The notes beneath the pieces were generated by a model that saw only the letters and a list, made by a program, of their open reading frames with translations, did no database searches and was not told the origin of the DNA. Of a stretch of DNA of 32,224 nucleotides, positions 1 through 7,112 are shown in pieces. This DNA is from Saccharopolyspora rectivirgula DSM 43747 (lineage in GTDB: Bacteria > Actinomycetota > Actinomycetes > Mycobacteriales > Pseudonocardiaceae): the NCBI RefSeq assembly GCF_000497205.1, contig NZ_AYJW01000045.1, positions 1-32,224 of the forward strand. The letters run 5' to 3'. Made by a program: the position numbers and the translations under genes. Every line of letters begins with the position of its first letter. Positions within the stretch are counted from its first letter, which is position 1.

Positions 1-302
1 TGGGCGAGCTCCTCGACGCCGCGCTCGAGCGGGACGTCGTGGTGACCAAGCAGCGGCACGTCCTGTGGCTGGACAACGTCAAGTTCCACGTGGACCAGGT
101 CAGCGGCCTGGGGTCCTTCCTCGAGGTCGAGGCCATCGACTACGACGGCGTTCGGGGGCGCGACGCCCTGCACGCGCAGTGCTGGGAGTACCTGGACCTG
201 CTCGGCGTCCGGGCCGAGGACCTCGAAGCCCGATCCTACAGCGACCTGCTGCGCGCCCCGGCGCGGCTCCGCGCCCCCGAGGACTCCCCGCGGCCGGAGT
301 GA
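1..302 (+). CDS. CYTH-domain protein (class IV adenylate cyclase/ThTPase-like), C-terminal part
   Basis: The open frame enters from the left edge and stops at 300-302, so only the last ~99 residues are visible. They include the stretches VVTKQRHVLWLDNVKFHVD and GLGSFLEVEA and end in a SYSDLL motif. This pattern of a basic residue followed by a strand ending in GLGxFLE(V/L)EA is typical of the CYTH (CyaB/thiamine-triphosphatase) fold, which binds triphosphates with metal ions inside a beta-barrel tunnel. The missing N-terminal half should hold the ExExK motif, so the activity (adenylate cyclase, triphosphatase or other) cannot be decided here. No operon partner is visible; the next gene starts 119 bp downstream with its own ribosome-binding site. 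Confidence 0.8.
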   Translation, partial: GELLDAALERDVVVTKQRHVLWLDNVKFHVDQVSGLGSFLEVEAIDYDGVRGRDALHAQCWEYLDLLGVRAEDLEARSYSDLLRAPARLRAPEDSPRPE

Positions 303-421
303 GCTCGGCCCACCGGTCGGACCGCCGCGCTCGGGCAGCCCGACCGGAACGGGCCGGGAAATGCGGGGTCCACCCAGCTCCCGGCCGCCTAGCGTGGGCC
401 GCGAAGAGAGGAGAGGTCGGG

Positions 422-1279
422 ATGCTGGAGCGGTTCAACCGGGCGATGGAGCACATCGAGCAGCACCTGGACGGGGAGATCCAGGTCGCCGAGCTGGCCC
501 GGATGGCGACCACGTCCGAGTACCACTTCCGGCGGTTGTTCTCGGCGCTGGCGGGGCTTCCGCTGTCGGAGTACATCCGCCGCCGGCGGTTGACCCGCGC
601 CGGTGCCGAAGTGCTCGCCGGACAGCAGCGGCTGCTCGACATCGCGATCCGCTACGGCTACGGCTCGGGGGAGGCGTTCGCCCGGGCGTTCCGCGCCATG
701 CACGGCGTGGGGCCGGCCGAGGCGCGCCGCACCGGGGCCGAGCTGGCTTCCCAACCTCGCCTGCAATTCCGCCTCACCGTGGAAGGGAGCAGCAGCATGC
801 GGTACCGGATCGTGGACAAGGACGGCTTCCGGGTGGTCGGGTGCAAAGCCCGGGTGCCCATCGTGCACCTGGGGGAGAACACGGCGATCAGCGAGTTCGT
901 CCGCGGCATCGACGCGGGCACCCTGCAGCGCCTGGCCCAGCTCTCCGACCAGGAGCCGCGCGGGATCGTCGCGGCGGTGGACAACGCGGACGGTCGCGAG
1001 GAAGGCAGCGAGCTCGACTACTACCACGGGGTGGTGACCGGCGCGGACGCCCCGGAGGAGTTCGCCCGCCTGGACGTCCCCGCCGGGAAGTGGGCCGTGT
1101 TCACCGTGACCGGGAAGTTCCCGCACGACGTCCAGTACCTGTGGCGGGACGTGTTCACCCAGTGGTTCCCGTCCAACCCGTTCCGCAGCCGGCCGGGACC
1201 GGAAATCCTGCGCACGGAGTTCTCCGCGGACAGCGGGACCGCCGAGCTGTGGGTCCCGGTGGAACCGGAGGTGGACTGA
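422..1279 (+). CDS. AraC-family transcriptional regulator with GyrI-like effector domain
   Basis: 285 residues. The start ATG at 422 follows a good Shine-Dalgarno (AGGAGAGG around 409-416). Residues ~1-105 form a two-helix-turn-helix AraC/XylS DNA-binding domain (ELARMATTSEYHFRRLF, then the second helix ending in AFRAMHGVGPAEARR). Residues ~127-285 form a GyrI/Rob-like small-molecule-binding domain (MRYRIVDKDGFRVVGCKAR, then VPAGKWAVFTVTGKFP). This Rob/SoxS-like order, DNA-binding first and effector domain second, is common in regulators that sense hydrophobic compounds. It converges on the TerC gene and is monocistronic as far as can be seen. The ligand and regulon cannot be read from the sequence. 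Confidence 0.92.
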   Translation: MLERFNRAMEHIEQHLDGEIQVAELARMATTSEYHFRRLFSALAGLPLSEYIRRRRLTRAGAEVLAGQQRLLDIAIRYGYGSGEAFARAFRAMHGVGPAEARRTGAELASQPRLQFRLTVEGSSSMRYRIVDKDGFRVVGCKARVPIVHLGENTAISEFVRGIDAGTLQRLAQLSDQEPRGIVAAVDNADGREEGSELDYYHGVVTGADAPEEFARLDVPAGKWAVFTVTGKFPHDVQYLWRDVFTQWFPSNPFRSRPGPEILRTEFSADSGTAELWVPVEPEVD

Positions 1280-1288
1280 CGAGCGGCC

Positions 1289-1323
1289 GGTCGGCGGTGC
1301 CGCGCAACCGGCCGCCGCCGACC
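1289..1323. terminator. bidirectional hairpin terminator between AraC-like gene and TerC gene
   Basis: A perfect 9-bp inverted repeat GGTCGGCGG (1289-1297) / CCGCCGACC (1315-1323) lies exactly between the two convergent stop codons (1277-1279 and 1324-1326). It has no U-tract, as is usual in high-GC actinobacteria. It is called from position and symmetry. Confidence 0.6.
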
Positions 1324-2301
1324 TCAGGCCCGTCCCCTGGCCCGGTTGGCGTACGCGCTGGTCAACGAGACGATCAGCAGGATCAGCACGATGACCACGA
1401 GGGACAGCGGCGTGGGGACCTCCGGAACCGCGGGCCAGACCCCGTGCGCCCAGTGCAGGACGAGCTTGACCCCGATGAAGGCCAGGATGAGCGCCAACCC
1501 GTGGTTGAGGTGGACGAGCTTGCTCACCGCGGTGTGCAGCACGAAGTACAGGGCGCGCAATCCCAGCAGGGCGAACGCGTTCGTGGCGAACACCAGGTAC
1601 GGGTCCTCGGTCACCCCGTAGACCGCGGGGACGGAGTCCACCGCGAACACCACGTCGGTGGCGAAGACCGCCACGACCACCACCGCGAACGGGGTCAGCG
1701 CCCGCCCGCCGGCTTCGCGCACGAGCAACTTGGGGCCGCGGTACTCCTCGGTGACCGGCAGGAACTTCCGCAGCAGCCGCACCGAGCGCAGCTGGTTCAC
1801 GTCCCGGTCGAACTCGTGGCCCCGCAGCGCTTCCTGCAGGATCCGCACCGCGGTGACGAACAGGATCGCGCCGAACACCAGGAACGCCCAGGTGCCGGCC
1901 TGCAGCAAGGCAGCACCCGCGGCGATGAAGATGCCGCGCAGCACCAGGGCCCCGACGATGCCGTACAGCAGCACCCGCTGCTGCAGCTGCGATGGCACCG
2001 CGAACCCCGACAGCAGCAGCATGAAGACGAACAGGTTGTCGACCGACAGGGACTTCTCCACCACGAAGCCGGTGATGAACTCGACCGCCTGCCCGGTGCC
2101 GAAGACCCCCCACAGCAGCACGCCGAACAGCAGCGGAAGCGCGAGGTAGAACACCGACCAGCCGACGGCCTCCCGGAAGGACACCTCGTGGGGGCGGCGG
2201 GTGACGATGAAGTCCACCACCAGCAGGGCCACCAGCACGGCGATGCTGGCCAGCCACAGCAGCGGTGATCCGATCGACGGGGAAGATCCGGCTAACTGCA
2301 C
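1324..2301 (-). CDS. TerC/Alx-family integral membrane protein, probable Mn2+ exporter
   Basis: 325 residues with a GTG start at 2301. About eight or nine hydrophobic segments alternate with short loops. The family signatures are visible: SVDNLFVFMLLLSGF in the first half and FATDVVFAVDSVPAV in the second, which carry the conserved acidic residues of TerC proteins. Bacterial TerC/Alx members have been linked to manganese efflux and to metal loading of exported proteins. The leader is a manganese-type riboswitch (2302-2419), which strongly supports a manganese role over the historical tellurite name. The Shine-Dalgarno GGAGGT (2307-2312) lies 5 nt before the GTG and sits in the riboswitch hairpin. 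It is monocistronic and converges on the AraC-like gene. Confidence 0.93.
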   Translation of the reverse strand: MQLAGSSPSIGSPLLWLASIAVLVALLVVDFIVTRRPHEVSFREAVGWSVFYLALPLLFGVLLWGVFGTGQAVEFITGFVVEKSLSVDNLFVFMLLLSGFAVPSQLQQRVLLYGIVGALVLRGIFIAAGAALLQAGTWAFLVFGAILFVTAVRILQEALRGHEFDRDVNQLRSVRLLRKFLPVTEEYRGPKLLVREAGGRALTPFAVVVVAVFATDVVFAVDSVPAVYGVTEDPYLVFATNAFALLGLRALYFVLHTAVSKLVHLNHGLALILAFIGVKLVLHWAHGVWPAVPEVPTPLSLVVIVLILLIVSLTSAYANRARGRA

Positions 2302-2419
2302 AGGAGACCTCCAGGACCGTGGGATTCGAGGTCTCCTTCACCCCGCGCGGGGCGGTGATCCCGAGGACACCGGTGCGTCCGTACTGACCGGGAAAACCTG
2401 GTGGAAGTACTCCCCTCAA
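2302..2419 (-). promoter_or_regulatory. yybP-ykoY (Mn2+) riboswitch with SD-sequestering hairpin
   Basis: On the minus strand the leader carries the conserved marks of the yybP-ykoY aptamer in order: GAGGGGAGTA (2417 to 2408), GTCAGTACGGAC (2388 to 2377) and GGAGACCTC (2336 to 2328). TTGAGG at the 5' end can pair imperfectly with CCTCGAA at the 3' end to close P1. Downstream, GAGGTCTCC (2311 to 2303) is a perfect 9-nt complement of GGAGACCTC, and it contains most of the Shine-Dalgarno GGAGGT (2312 to 2307). The visible switch is that without ligand the aptamer's AGACC strand pairs with the ribosome-binding site, while with Mn2+ that strand is held in the aptamer and the site is freed. Family identity is from motif recognition; the translational ON mechanism is inferred from the complementarity. 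Confidence 0.87.
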
Positions 2420-2526
2420 CGCCAGATGGTAGGGCAGCAGCACCTGGCCGGACCAGCTCGCGAGCCCGGCGGCGGAGGACCGCGGTTTTCCGGTGATCTC
2501 CACCCGCCGGTGCGAGGCGCGGGCTA

Positions 2527-2538
2527 ACGTGATCACGT
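2527..2538. promoter_or_regulatory. perfect 12-bp palindrome at the start of the AlgX-like gene
   Basis: ACGTGATCACGT is a perfect palindrome overlapping the first two bases of the GTG start at 2537. A TANNNT hexamer (TAACGT, 2525-2530) lies 6 nt before that start. This fits a -10 element of a leaderless promoter with an operator on top of it. No trans-factor is identified. Confidence 0.4.
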
Positions 2539-3805
2539 GCCCGAACAGCAGTACGGACTCCCACCGGTGCACGAGGCGTGGTTGCCGAAGGAACACCCCC
2601 TGCACCGGCCGCGGCACGCCAAGCGGCAGCTGACCGCCCTGCTGTGCGCTCTGGTGTTCTTCACCGCCCCGGTCATCAGCTGGGTGTTCGGCGCCCGCCC
2701 GCAGCCGCTGGAGAACCGGCCGATGGCGGAGTTCCCCAGCATCACCGACGGGTGGGGCTTCTTCACCGGGCTCGGCCCGTGGGCCACCGACCATCTCCCG
2801 TTCCGGCAGCAGGCCATCCAGAGCGTCGACGGGGTGAGCAGGTTCGTCTTCCAGGAGCCGGCCAGGCTCAGCGAGGGGTCGCGGTCCGCGCTGGCCCGAC
2901 CCGGCGAGCAGCCCGAACTGGACGAGAACGTGTTCCCGCCGGTCATCGAGGGGAAGGACGGCTGGCTGTTCCTGGGCCACGACATCTCCTACCGGTGCGT
3001 GCCGCGGATGGACCTGGACCGGGTCATCGCCGGACTGCGCCGGTGGCGGGACGTGGTGGAGGCGTCCGGGCGCAAGTTCGTCCTGGTCATCGCCCCGGAC
3101 AAGTCGACCTTGTACCCGGAGTACCTGCCGGACGAGTACGCGGGCCAGGAGTGCGCCGGGAAGGCGGCGGAGGAGTTCTGGCGCCGGGTGCCGGAGGAGA
3201 CCGGGGCGCTGGACATGCGCCCGCTGCTGCGGCAGGTCGCCGAGCGCAACCAGCGGCCGGTGTACCACGACATCGACACGCACTGGACGCACGACGGCGG
3301 TGTGGCGATGACCTACCTGCTGGCCGAGCAGCTCCACCCGGGCATCACCCGGACCTGGCGGCTCTGGCCGGGGCGCAGCTACCCGCACAGCGCGGACATC
3401 CCCGACCTGCTCGGCCAGGACCGCACCGTGCAGATCGACTCCTACGCGCTGGCCCCGGACGGGGGAGAGGACAACACCGTGTCCAAGCCGAGCGACTTCC
3501 ACACCCCGCTGCACCTGGAGTCGCCGGCGAAACCGGGCATGATCACCGGTCGGGTGCGGATGGTCGGCGACTCGTTCACCCAGTTCGCCACCCCGTACCT
3601 GGGGGCCGCGTTCACCGACATCACCGTCACGCACCCGAACAACCCGGCACTGGACCCGCAGGGCACCGGGCAGTTGCTGGCCGAGGGGGAGACGGTGGTC
3701 TTCGAGCTCTCCGAGCGGTTCGTGGTCGGTGGCCGCTACGCCATGCTGGACACCGCGGTGGCCGACGAGGTGGGCGCGGTGCTCGCGGCCCACCCGGTCG
3801 GCTGA
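2537..3805 (+). CDS. AlgX/AlgJ-like SGNH-fold O-acetyltransferase, membrane-anchored
   Basis: 422 residues, GTG start. A single N-terminal membrane anchor (~31-52) follows a basic cytoplasmic stretch. The exported part carries ENRPMAEFP (~58-66), typical of AlgJ/AlgX-like proteins, then D247-T-H249 in DIDTHWTHDGG (catalytic Asp-His pair) and the Ser block VGDSF (343-347). Known relatives acetylate exopolysaccharides outside the membrane, usually taking acetyl groups from an MBOAT-family partner. No MBOAT gene or polysaccharide locus is in this window, so the substrate is unknown. There is no convincing Shine-Dalgarno; a -10-like TAACGT ends 6 nt before the start, suggesting a leaderless mRNA. 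The stop is 1 bp from the stop of the convergent channel gene. Confidence 0.82.
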   Translation: MPEQQYGLPPVHEAWLPKEHPLHRPRHAKRQLTALLCALVFFTAPVISWVFGARPQPLENRPMAEFPSITDGWGFFTGLGPWATDHLPFRQQAIQSVDGVSRFVFQEPARLSEGSRSALARPGEQPELDENVFPPVIEGKDGWLFLGHDISYRCVPRMDLDRVIAGLRRWRDVVEASGRKFVLVIAPDKSTLYPEYLPDEYAGQECAGKAAEEFWRRVPEETGALDMRPLLRQVAERNQRPVYHDIDTHWTHDGGVAMTYLLAEQLHPGITRTWRLWPGRSYPHSADIPDLLGQDRTVQIDSYALAPDGGEDNTVSKPSDFHTPLHLESPAKPGMITGRVRMVGDSFTQFATPYLGAAFTDITVTHPNNPALDPQGTGQLLAEGETVVFELSERFVVGGRYAMLDTAVADEVGAVLAAHPVG

Positions 3806-3806
3806 C

Positions 3807-4295
3807 TCACCGGGCGGTGGCGCGGGAGCGCAGCACGGTCAACGCCCAGCTGAGGTAGCCGATGGTGAAGGCGATCTGCACCGAAGCGATCGCCCGGGCC
3901 GCCTGCGACTGGGCGTGGATGTCGCCGAACCCGGTGGTGCTGGTGACCGTCAGGGAGAAGTAGAGGGCGTCGGTGCGGGTCCGCAGGCCCGGCACTGAGC
4001 CGGGGGCGTGGTGGGCGAAGCCGTAGTAGACCGCGGCGAAGAACAGCACCGCCAGGTACAGCGAGGCCACCACCCCGGCCACGGAGCTGCCGACGTGCCG
4101 TTCCCCGCGCCGGAACCGGGACACCTGCAGCAGGATGAGCCCGGACACCACGAGCAGGCCGACCGCGAAGACGGTCACCGCGCCCACCGCGGTGACCGCA
4201 TCCAGTTCGTCCAGCGGCAGCAGGTAGTAGGCGGCGGTGCAGGCCGCGACCGAGACGGCGGTGGTCAACAGGTCTGTCAGCGGGCGCCGGGGCAC
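3807..4295 (-). CDS. small potassium-channel-like membrane protein
   Basis: 162 residues from the GTG at 4295. Upstream in-frame starts would overlap the ABC permease gene. There are four hydrophobic segments (~11-27, ~33-59, ~68-93 and a last one near ~135-155). Between the third and fourth lies TSTTGFGDI, which matches the K+ selectivity-filter region (TVGYGD-like, here TGFGD). The layout of two extra helices plus one pore unit resembles short actinobacterial ion-channel proteins. No RCK or cyclic-nucleotide domain is present. It lies just downstream (38 bp) of the metal-ABC permease on the same strand, so it could be co-transcribed with it, but no functional link is evident. The exact start is uncertain because the ribosome-binding site is weak. 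Confidence 0.75.
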   Translation of the reverse strand: MPRRPLTDLLTTAVSVAACTAAYYLLPLDELDAVTAVGAVTVFAVGLLVVSGLILLQVSRFRRGERHVGSSVAGVVASLYLAVLFFAAVYYGFAHHAPGSVPGLRTRTDALYFSLTVTSTTGFGDIHAQSQAARAIASVQIAFTIGYLSWALTVLRSRATAR

Positions 4296-4333
4296 GGGCG
4301 ACAGCCTGCTGCAGCCCGGCGGGCCCCGCCACT

Positions 4334-5200
4334 TCAGACCGCGGTGGAGCGCTGCAGCCGCCGCTTCCCGATGGCCCGGCAGACCAGGTAGATCAGGAAC
4401 GAGATGATGGTGACGAAGGCGCTGACCGGGGCGCCGGGGGCGAGGGAGAGGACGATGCCGCCGAGCACGGCCACTTCGGCGAAGACCACGGCGAGCAGGG
4501 TCGCTTTCCCGGGGCTGGCGGTCACCCGGGCCGCCGCCGCGCCCGGTGTCACCATCAGCGCCAGCACGAGCAGCGCGCCGACGGTGTAGACCCCCAGTGC
4601 GGTGGCCACGCCGACCAGCACCGCGAACAGCGGGGTGAGCACCCGCACCGGAACGGCCCGGGCCGCGGCCACGTCCGGGTCCACGCTGGAGAACAGCAGC
4701 GGCCGGTACACCACGGCCAGCACGAGCAGCACCGCTGCGGCGCAGCCGGTCAACAGCAGCACGTCGAACGAGTTCACGCCGACGATCTGCCCCACCAGCA
4801 GGCTGAACTTGTTGGCGGTGCGTTCCGGGTTCAGCCACAGCAGCAGCACGCCGACGCCGAGGCCGAAGGACAGGATCGCGCCGATCACCGAGTCCCGTTC
4901 GGTGTCCCGCTTGCCGAGCAGGCCCAGCAGCAGCGCGGCCACGATCGCGCCCGCCAGGGCCCCGACGCCGACGCTGACACCGATCAGCAGCGCGCCCGCG
5001 GCGCCGGTGAAGGCCAGTTCGGCGGTGCCGTGCACCGCGAAGGACATCTTCCGGGACACCACCAGCGGCGCCAGGCAGCCGGAGACCAGGCCGAGCGCGG
5101 CCGCGGCCAGCAGCGCCTGCTGCACGAACGGGTAGGAGAGCAGGTTCGCGGTGACGCCGAAGTCGAAGATCTTGCCGAGGATTCCGTCTGCTCCTGTCAC
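4334..5200 (-). CDS. zinc/manganese ABC transporter permease (ZnuB/AztB-like)
   Basis: 288 residues from a GTG that overlaps the ATPase stop codon by 4 nt (GTGA), which implies translational coupling. It is highly hydrophobic with about eight membrane segments. Recognisable ABC-3 permease features are the early VQQALLAAAALGLVSGCLAPLV region with SRKMSFAVHGTAELAFTGAAG (conserved SF-HGT/S-x-A-H/F motif) and a late VMTPGAAA-like stretch (ALMVTPGAAAARV). It forms the membrane pore for metal handed over by the binding protein encoded two genes upstream. Zn2+ is favoured by the Zur-like box and His-rich binding protein, but Mn2+ cannot be excluded. Confidence 0.9.
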   Translation of the reverse strand: MTGADGILGKIFDFGVTANLLSYPFVQQALLAAAALGLVSGCLAPLVVSRKMSFAVHGTAELAFTGAAGALLIGVSVGVGALAGAIVAALLLGLLGKRDTERDSVIGAILSFGLGVGVLLLWLNPERTANKFSLLVGQIVGVNSFDVLLLTGCAAAVLLVLAVVYRPLLFSSVDPDVAAARAVPVRVLTPLFAVLVGVATALGVYTVGALLVLALMVTPGAAAARVTASPGKATLLAVVFAEVAVLGGIVLSLAPGAPVSAFVTIISFLIYLVCRAIGKRRLQRSTAV

Positions 5201-6033
5201 GGCAGCTCCGCTTCCTGCACGTGGTGGTCGGAGTTGTCCGCGCCCGCCACCACCAGGCGGTCGCCGACGCGGGCCACCTCGATCCGGGTGCCGTACAGCT
5301 CGGACAGCACTTCCGAGGTCATGACCTCCTCCGGCGGCCCGACCCGGAACTTGCCGTTCACCAGGTAGAGCACTCGGTCCACCAGGGGGAGCACCGGGTT
5401 GATCTCGTGCGTGACGAACAGGACCGAAGCTCCGGTCTCCCGGGCTTGCTTGGCGATCAGCTGGCTGACCCGCCGCTGGTGGGCGACGTCCAAGGACAGC
5501 AGCGGTTCGTCGCACAGCAGCAGGGCCGGTTCGCTGACCAGCGCCTGGGCCACCCGCAGCCGCTGCTGCTCCCCACCGGAGAGCAGGCCGACCGGCCGGT
5601 GCGCGTACCCGGTGGCTTCCACCGCCTGCAGCGCGGTTCCCACCCGCTGGCGGCGTTGCTTCCGGTGGCGCCAGCCCAGGCCCCAGCGGTGGCCGTCCAG
5701 GCCGAAGCCGACCAGGTCGACACCGCGCACGGTCACGGTGGGGTCGAAGGCCCGCTGCTGCGGGATGTAGCCGATCCGCTTGTCCCCGCGCCGGACCGGT
5801 TGGCCGGCGATTTCGGCGGTTCCCGAGGTCAGTGGCTGCATGCCGAGCAGCACCCGCAGCAGGCTGGTCTTCCCGGACCCGTTCGGGCCCAGGACCGCCA
5901 GGAATTCACCGGGGGCGACGTCGAGGTCGAGTCCCCGCCACAGGGTGCGGCCCGGGTAGCTCAGCTCGGCCCCGCGCAGTCGCACGGTCGGCGCGGTGCG
6001 GGTGTCCGGCTCGCTCGCTGTTTCGACGGCCAT
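5197..6033 (-). CDS. zinc/manganese ABC transporter ATP-binding protein (ZnuC/AztA-like)
   Basis: 278 residues, ATG at 6033. Walker A GPNGSGKTS (49-57), ABC signature LSGGEQQRL, Walker B LLLCDEP followed by a D-loop LLSLD, and the switch histidine in LFVTHE are all present, so it should be a working ATPase. The C-terminal ~25 residues (VAGADNSDHHVQEAELP) are acidic and His-containing, a tail sometimes seen in metal importers. It is the second gene of the three-gene operon: 11 bp after the binding protein and overlapping the permease start by 4 nt. Confidence 0.93.
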   Translation of the reverse strand: MAVETASEPDTRTAPTVRLRGAELSYPGRTLWRGLDLDVAPGEFLAVLGPNGSGKTSLLRVLLGMQPLTSGTAEIAGQPVRRGDKRIGYIPQQRAFDPTVTVRGVDLVGFGLDGHRWGLGWRHRKQRRQRVGTALQAVEATGYAHRPVGLLSGGEQQRLRVAQALVSEPALLLCDEPLLSLDVAHQRRVSQLIAKQARETGASVLFVTHEINPVLPLVDRVLYLVNGKFRVGPPEEVMTSEVLSELYGTRIEVARVGDRLVVAGADNSDHHVQEAELP

Positions 6034-6044
6034 TCTCGTGCTTC

Positions 6045-6965
6045 TCAGTCCAGGGCGTTCTGCAACGCCGAGATCTGCGCGTCCATCCACTGCAGGTAGG
6101 TCTGGCCCTCCGGCAGCGTTTCGGTCATTTCCACGATGGGCAGCTGCTTCTGCTCCGCGGCGGTGCGCACGTTGCGGGTCACCGGGGATTCGGTTTGCGG
6201 GTTGTAGATGAGCAGTCTCGCCTGTCCGGACTCGATCGCGTTGTGGATTTCGGCGACCGCGGCCGCGGACGGGTCGGATTCCGCTTCGACCGCGCGGACG
6301 AAGGACTGGGGGGTGATGTCGTTCAGCTCCGTGCTCTCGATGAGGTAGTGCGCGATCGGGTCGGTGACGAGCACCGGTTCCCCGCCGTGGGCGGCGGCGA
6401 TGTCCGCGACCTTGCGCTGCAGGGCGCCGATCCGGTCGCGGAACGCGGCGGCCTGCTGCTGGAAGCGCTCGGCGTTCTCCGGCTGCAGCCGGCCGAGCTC
6501 GTCGGCGATCCGCTGGGCGGTCTCCGGCAGCAGGTCCAGGTCGTACCAGACGTGCTCGTTCCCGCTGTGGTCGTGCTCGTGCCCGTGGTCGTGGCCACCG
6601 GCTTCTTCCGGCACCGCGGCGATGGTCGGCTTGTCCTGGCCGGAGGCGGAGATCGTCTGCTCGATGAACTCGTCGTAGCCGCCGCCGTTGTAGACGACCA
6701 GGTCGGCGTCGGAGATCCTGGCCGCGTCCTGCGGGGTGCTCTCGTAGGAGTGCGGGTCGGCGGCCGGGTCGCTGATGATCGACTCGACGTCGACGCTGTC
6801 GCCGCCGATCTCGCGCACCACGTCGCCCCACACGGTGGTGGAGGCGACCACGTCGATCTTCCCGTCGGAGTCAGCTGCGGGCGGCCCGCCGCACGCCGTG
6901 AGAGCGATGCCGGCTGCTGCCAACCCGGACAACAGGGCGGTGGTGCGGCTGCGGACGGATCTCAC
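6045..6965 (-). CDS. zinc/manganese ABC transporter substrate-binding lipoprotein (ZnuA/AztC-like)
   Basis: 306 residues. It starts with a lipoprotein signal: basic MRSVRSR, hydrophobic core, and lipobox LTAC with Cys25 as the lipidation site. The body matches cluster A-I metal-binding proteins. Candidate ligands are H72 (DPHSYE), H138 (NEHVWYD), H206 (IAHYL) and E279 (IVEMTETLPEG). A flexible His/Asp loop (GGHDHGHEHDHSG, ~123-135) is typical of zinc-specific members such as ZnuA and AztC. It is the first gene of the operon. A Zur-like box lies 47-61 bp upstream of the ATG, which suggests induction under zinc starvation. No AztD-type chaperone is next to it. Confidence 0.92.
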   Translation of the reverse strand: MRSVRSRTTALLSGLAAAGIALTACGGPPAADSDGKIDVVASTTVWGDVVREIGGDSVDVESIISDPAADPHSYESTPQDAARISDADLVVYNGGGYDEFIEQTISASGQDKPTIAAVPEEAGGHDHGHEHDHSGNEHVWYDLDLLPETAQRIADELGRLQPENAERFQQQAAAFRDRIGALQRKVADIAAAHGGEPVLVTDPIAHYLIESTELNDITPQSFVRAVEAESDPSAAAVAEIHNAIESGQARLLIYNPQTESPVTRNVRTAAEQKQLPIVEMTETLPEGQTYLQWMDAQISALQNALD

Positions 6966-7011
6966 GAGAACTCCTCGTCTGGCGGGCCGGAGAATCCGAT
7001 ACCGGTGGTAA

Positions 7012-7026
7012 CGGAAACGGTTGTCA
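7012..7026 (-). promoter_or_regulatory. Zur-like box upstream of the metal importer
   Basis: The minus strand reads TGACAACCGTTTCCG. It keeps the spacing and most fixed positions of the actinobacterial Zur palindrome TGAAAATGATTTTCA (TGA-AA---TTT-C). It lies 47-61 bp before the ATG of the binding-protein gene, a normal promoter position. The match is imperfect and was judged by eye. Confidence 0.4.
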
Positions 7027-7112
7027 TCTTCATCTTAACGGCCGGATGTCGTTGCGACCCACCAAGGGGCGGCGGGCGGGTGCCCGCAGCTGACCGTGAC
7101 CGACGAACCCCG

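Noticed and set aside
389-3793. 1134-codon minus-strand frame spanning the AraC, TerC and AlgX-like genes
   Set aside because: It is an antisense shadow of three well-recognised genes, Arg/Pro/Gly/His-rich with no domain, and crosses gene borders.
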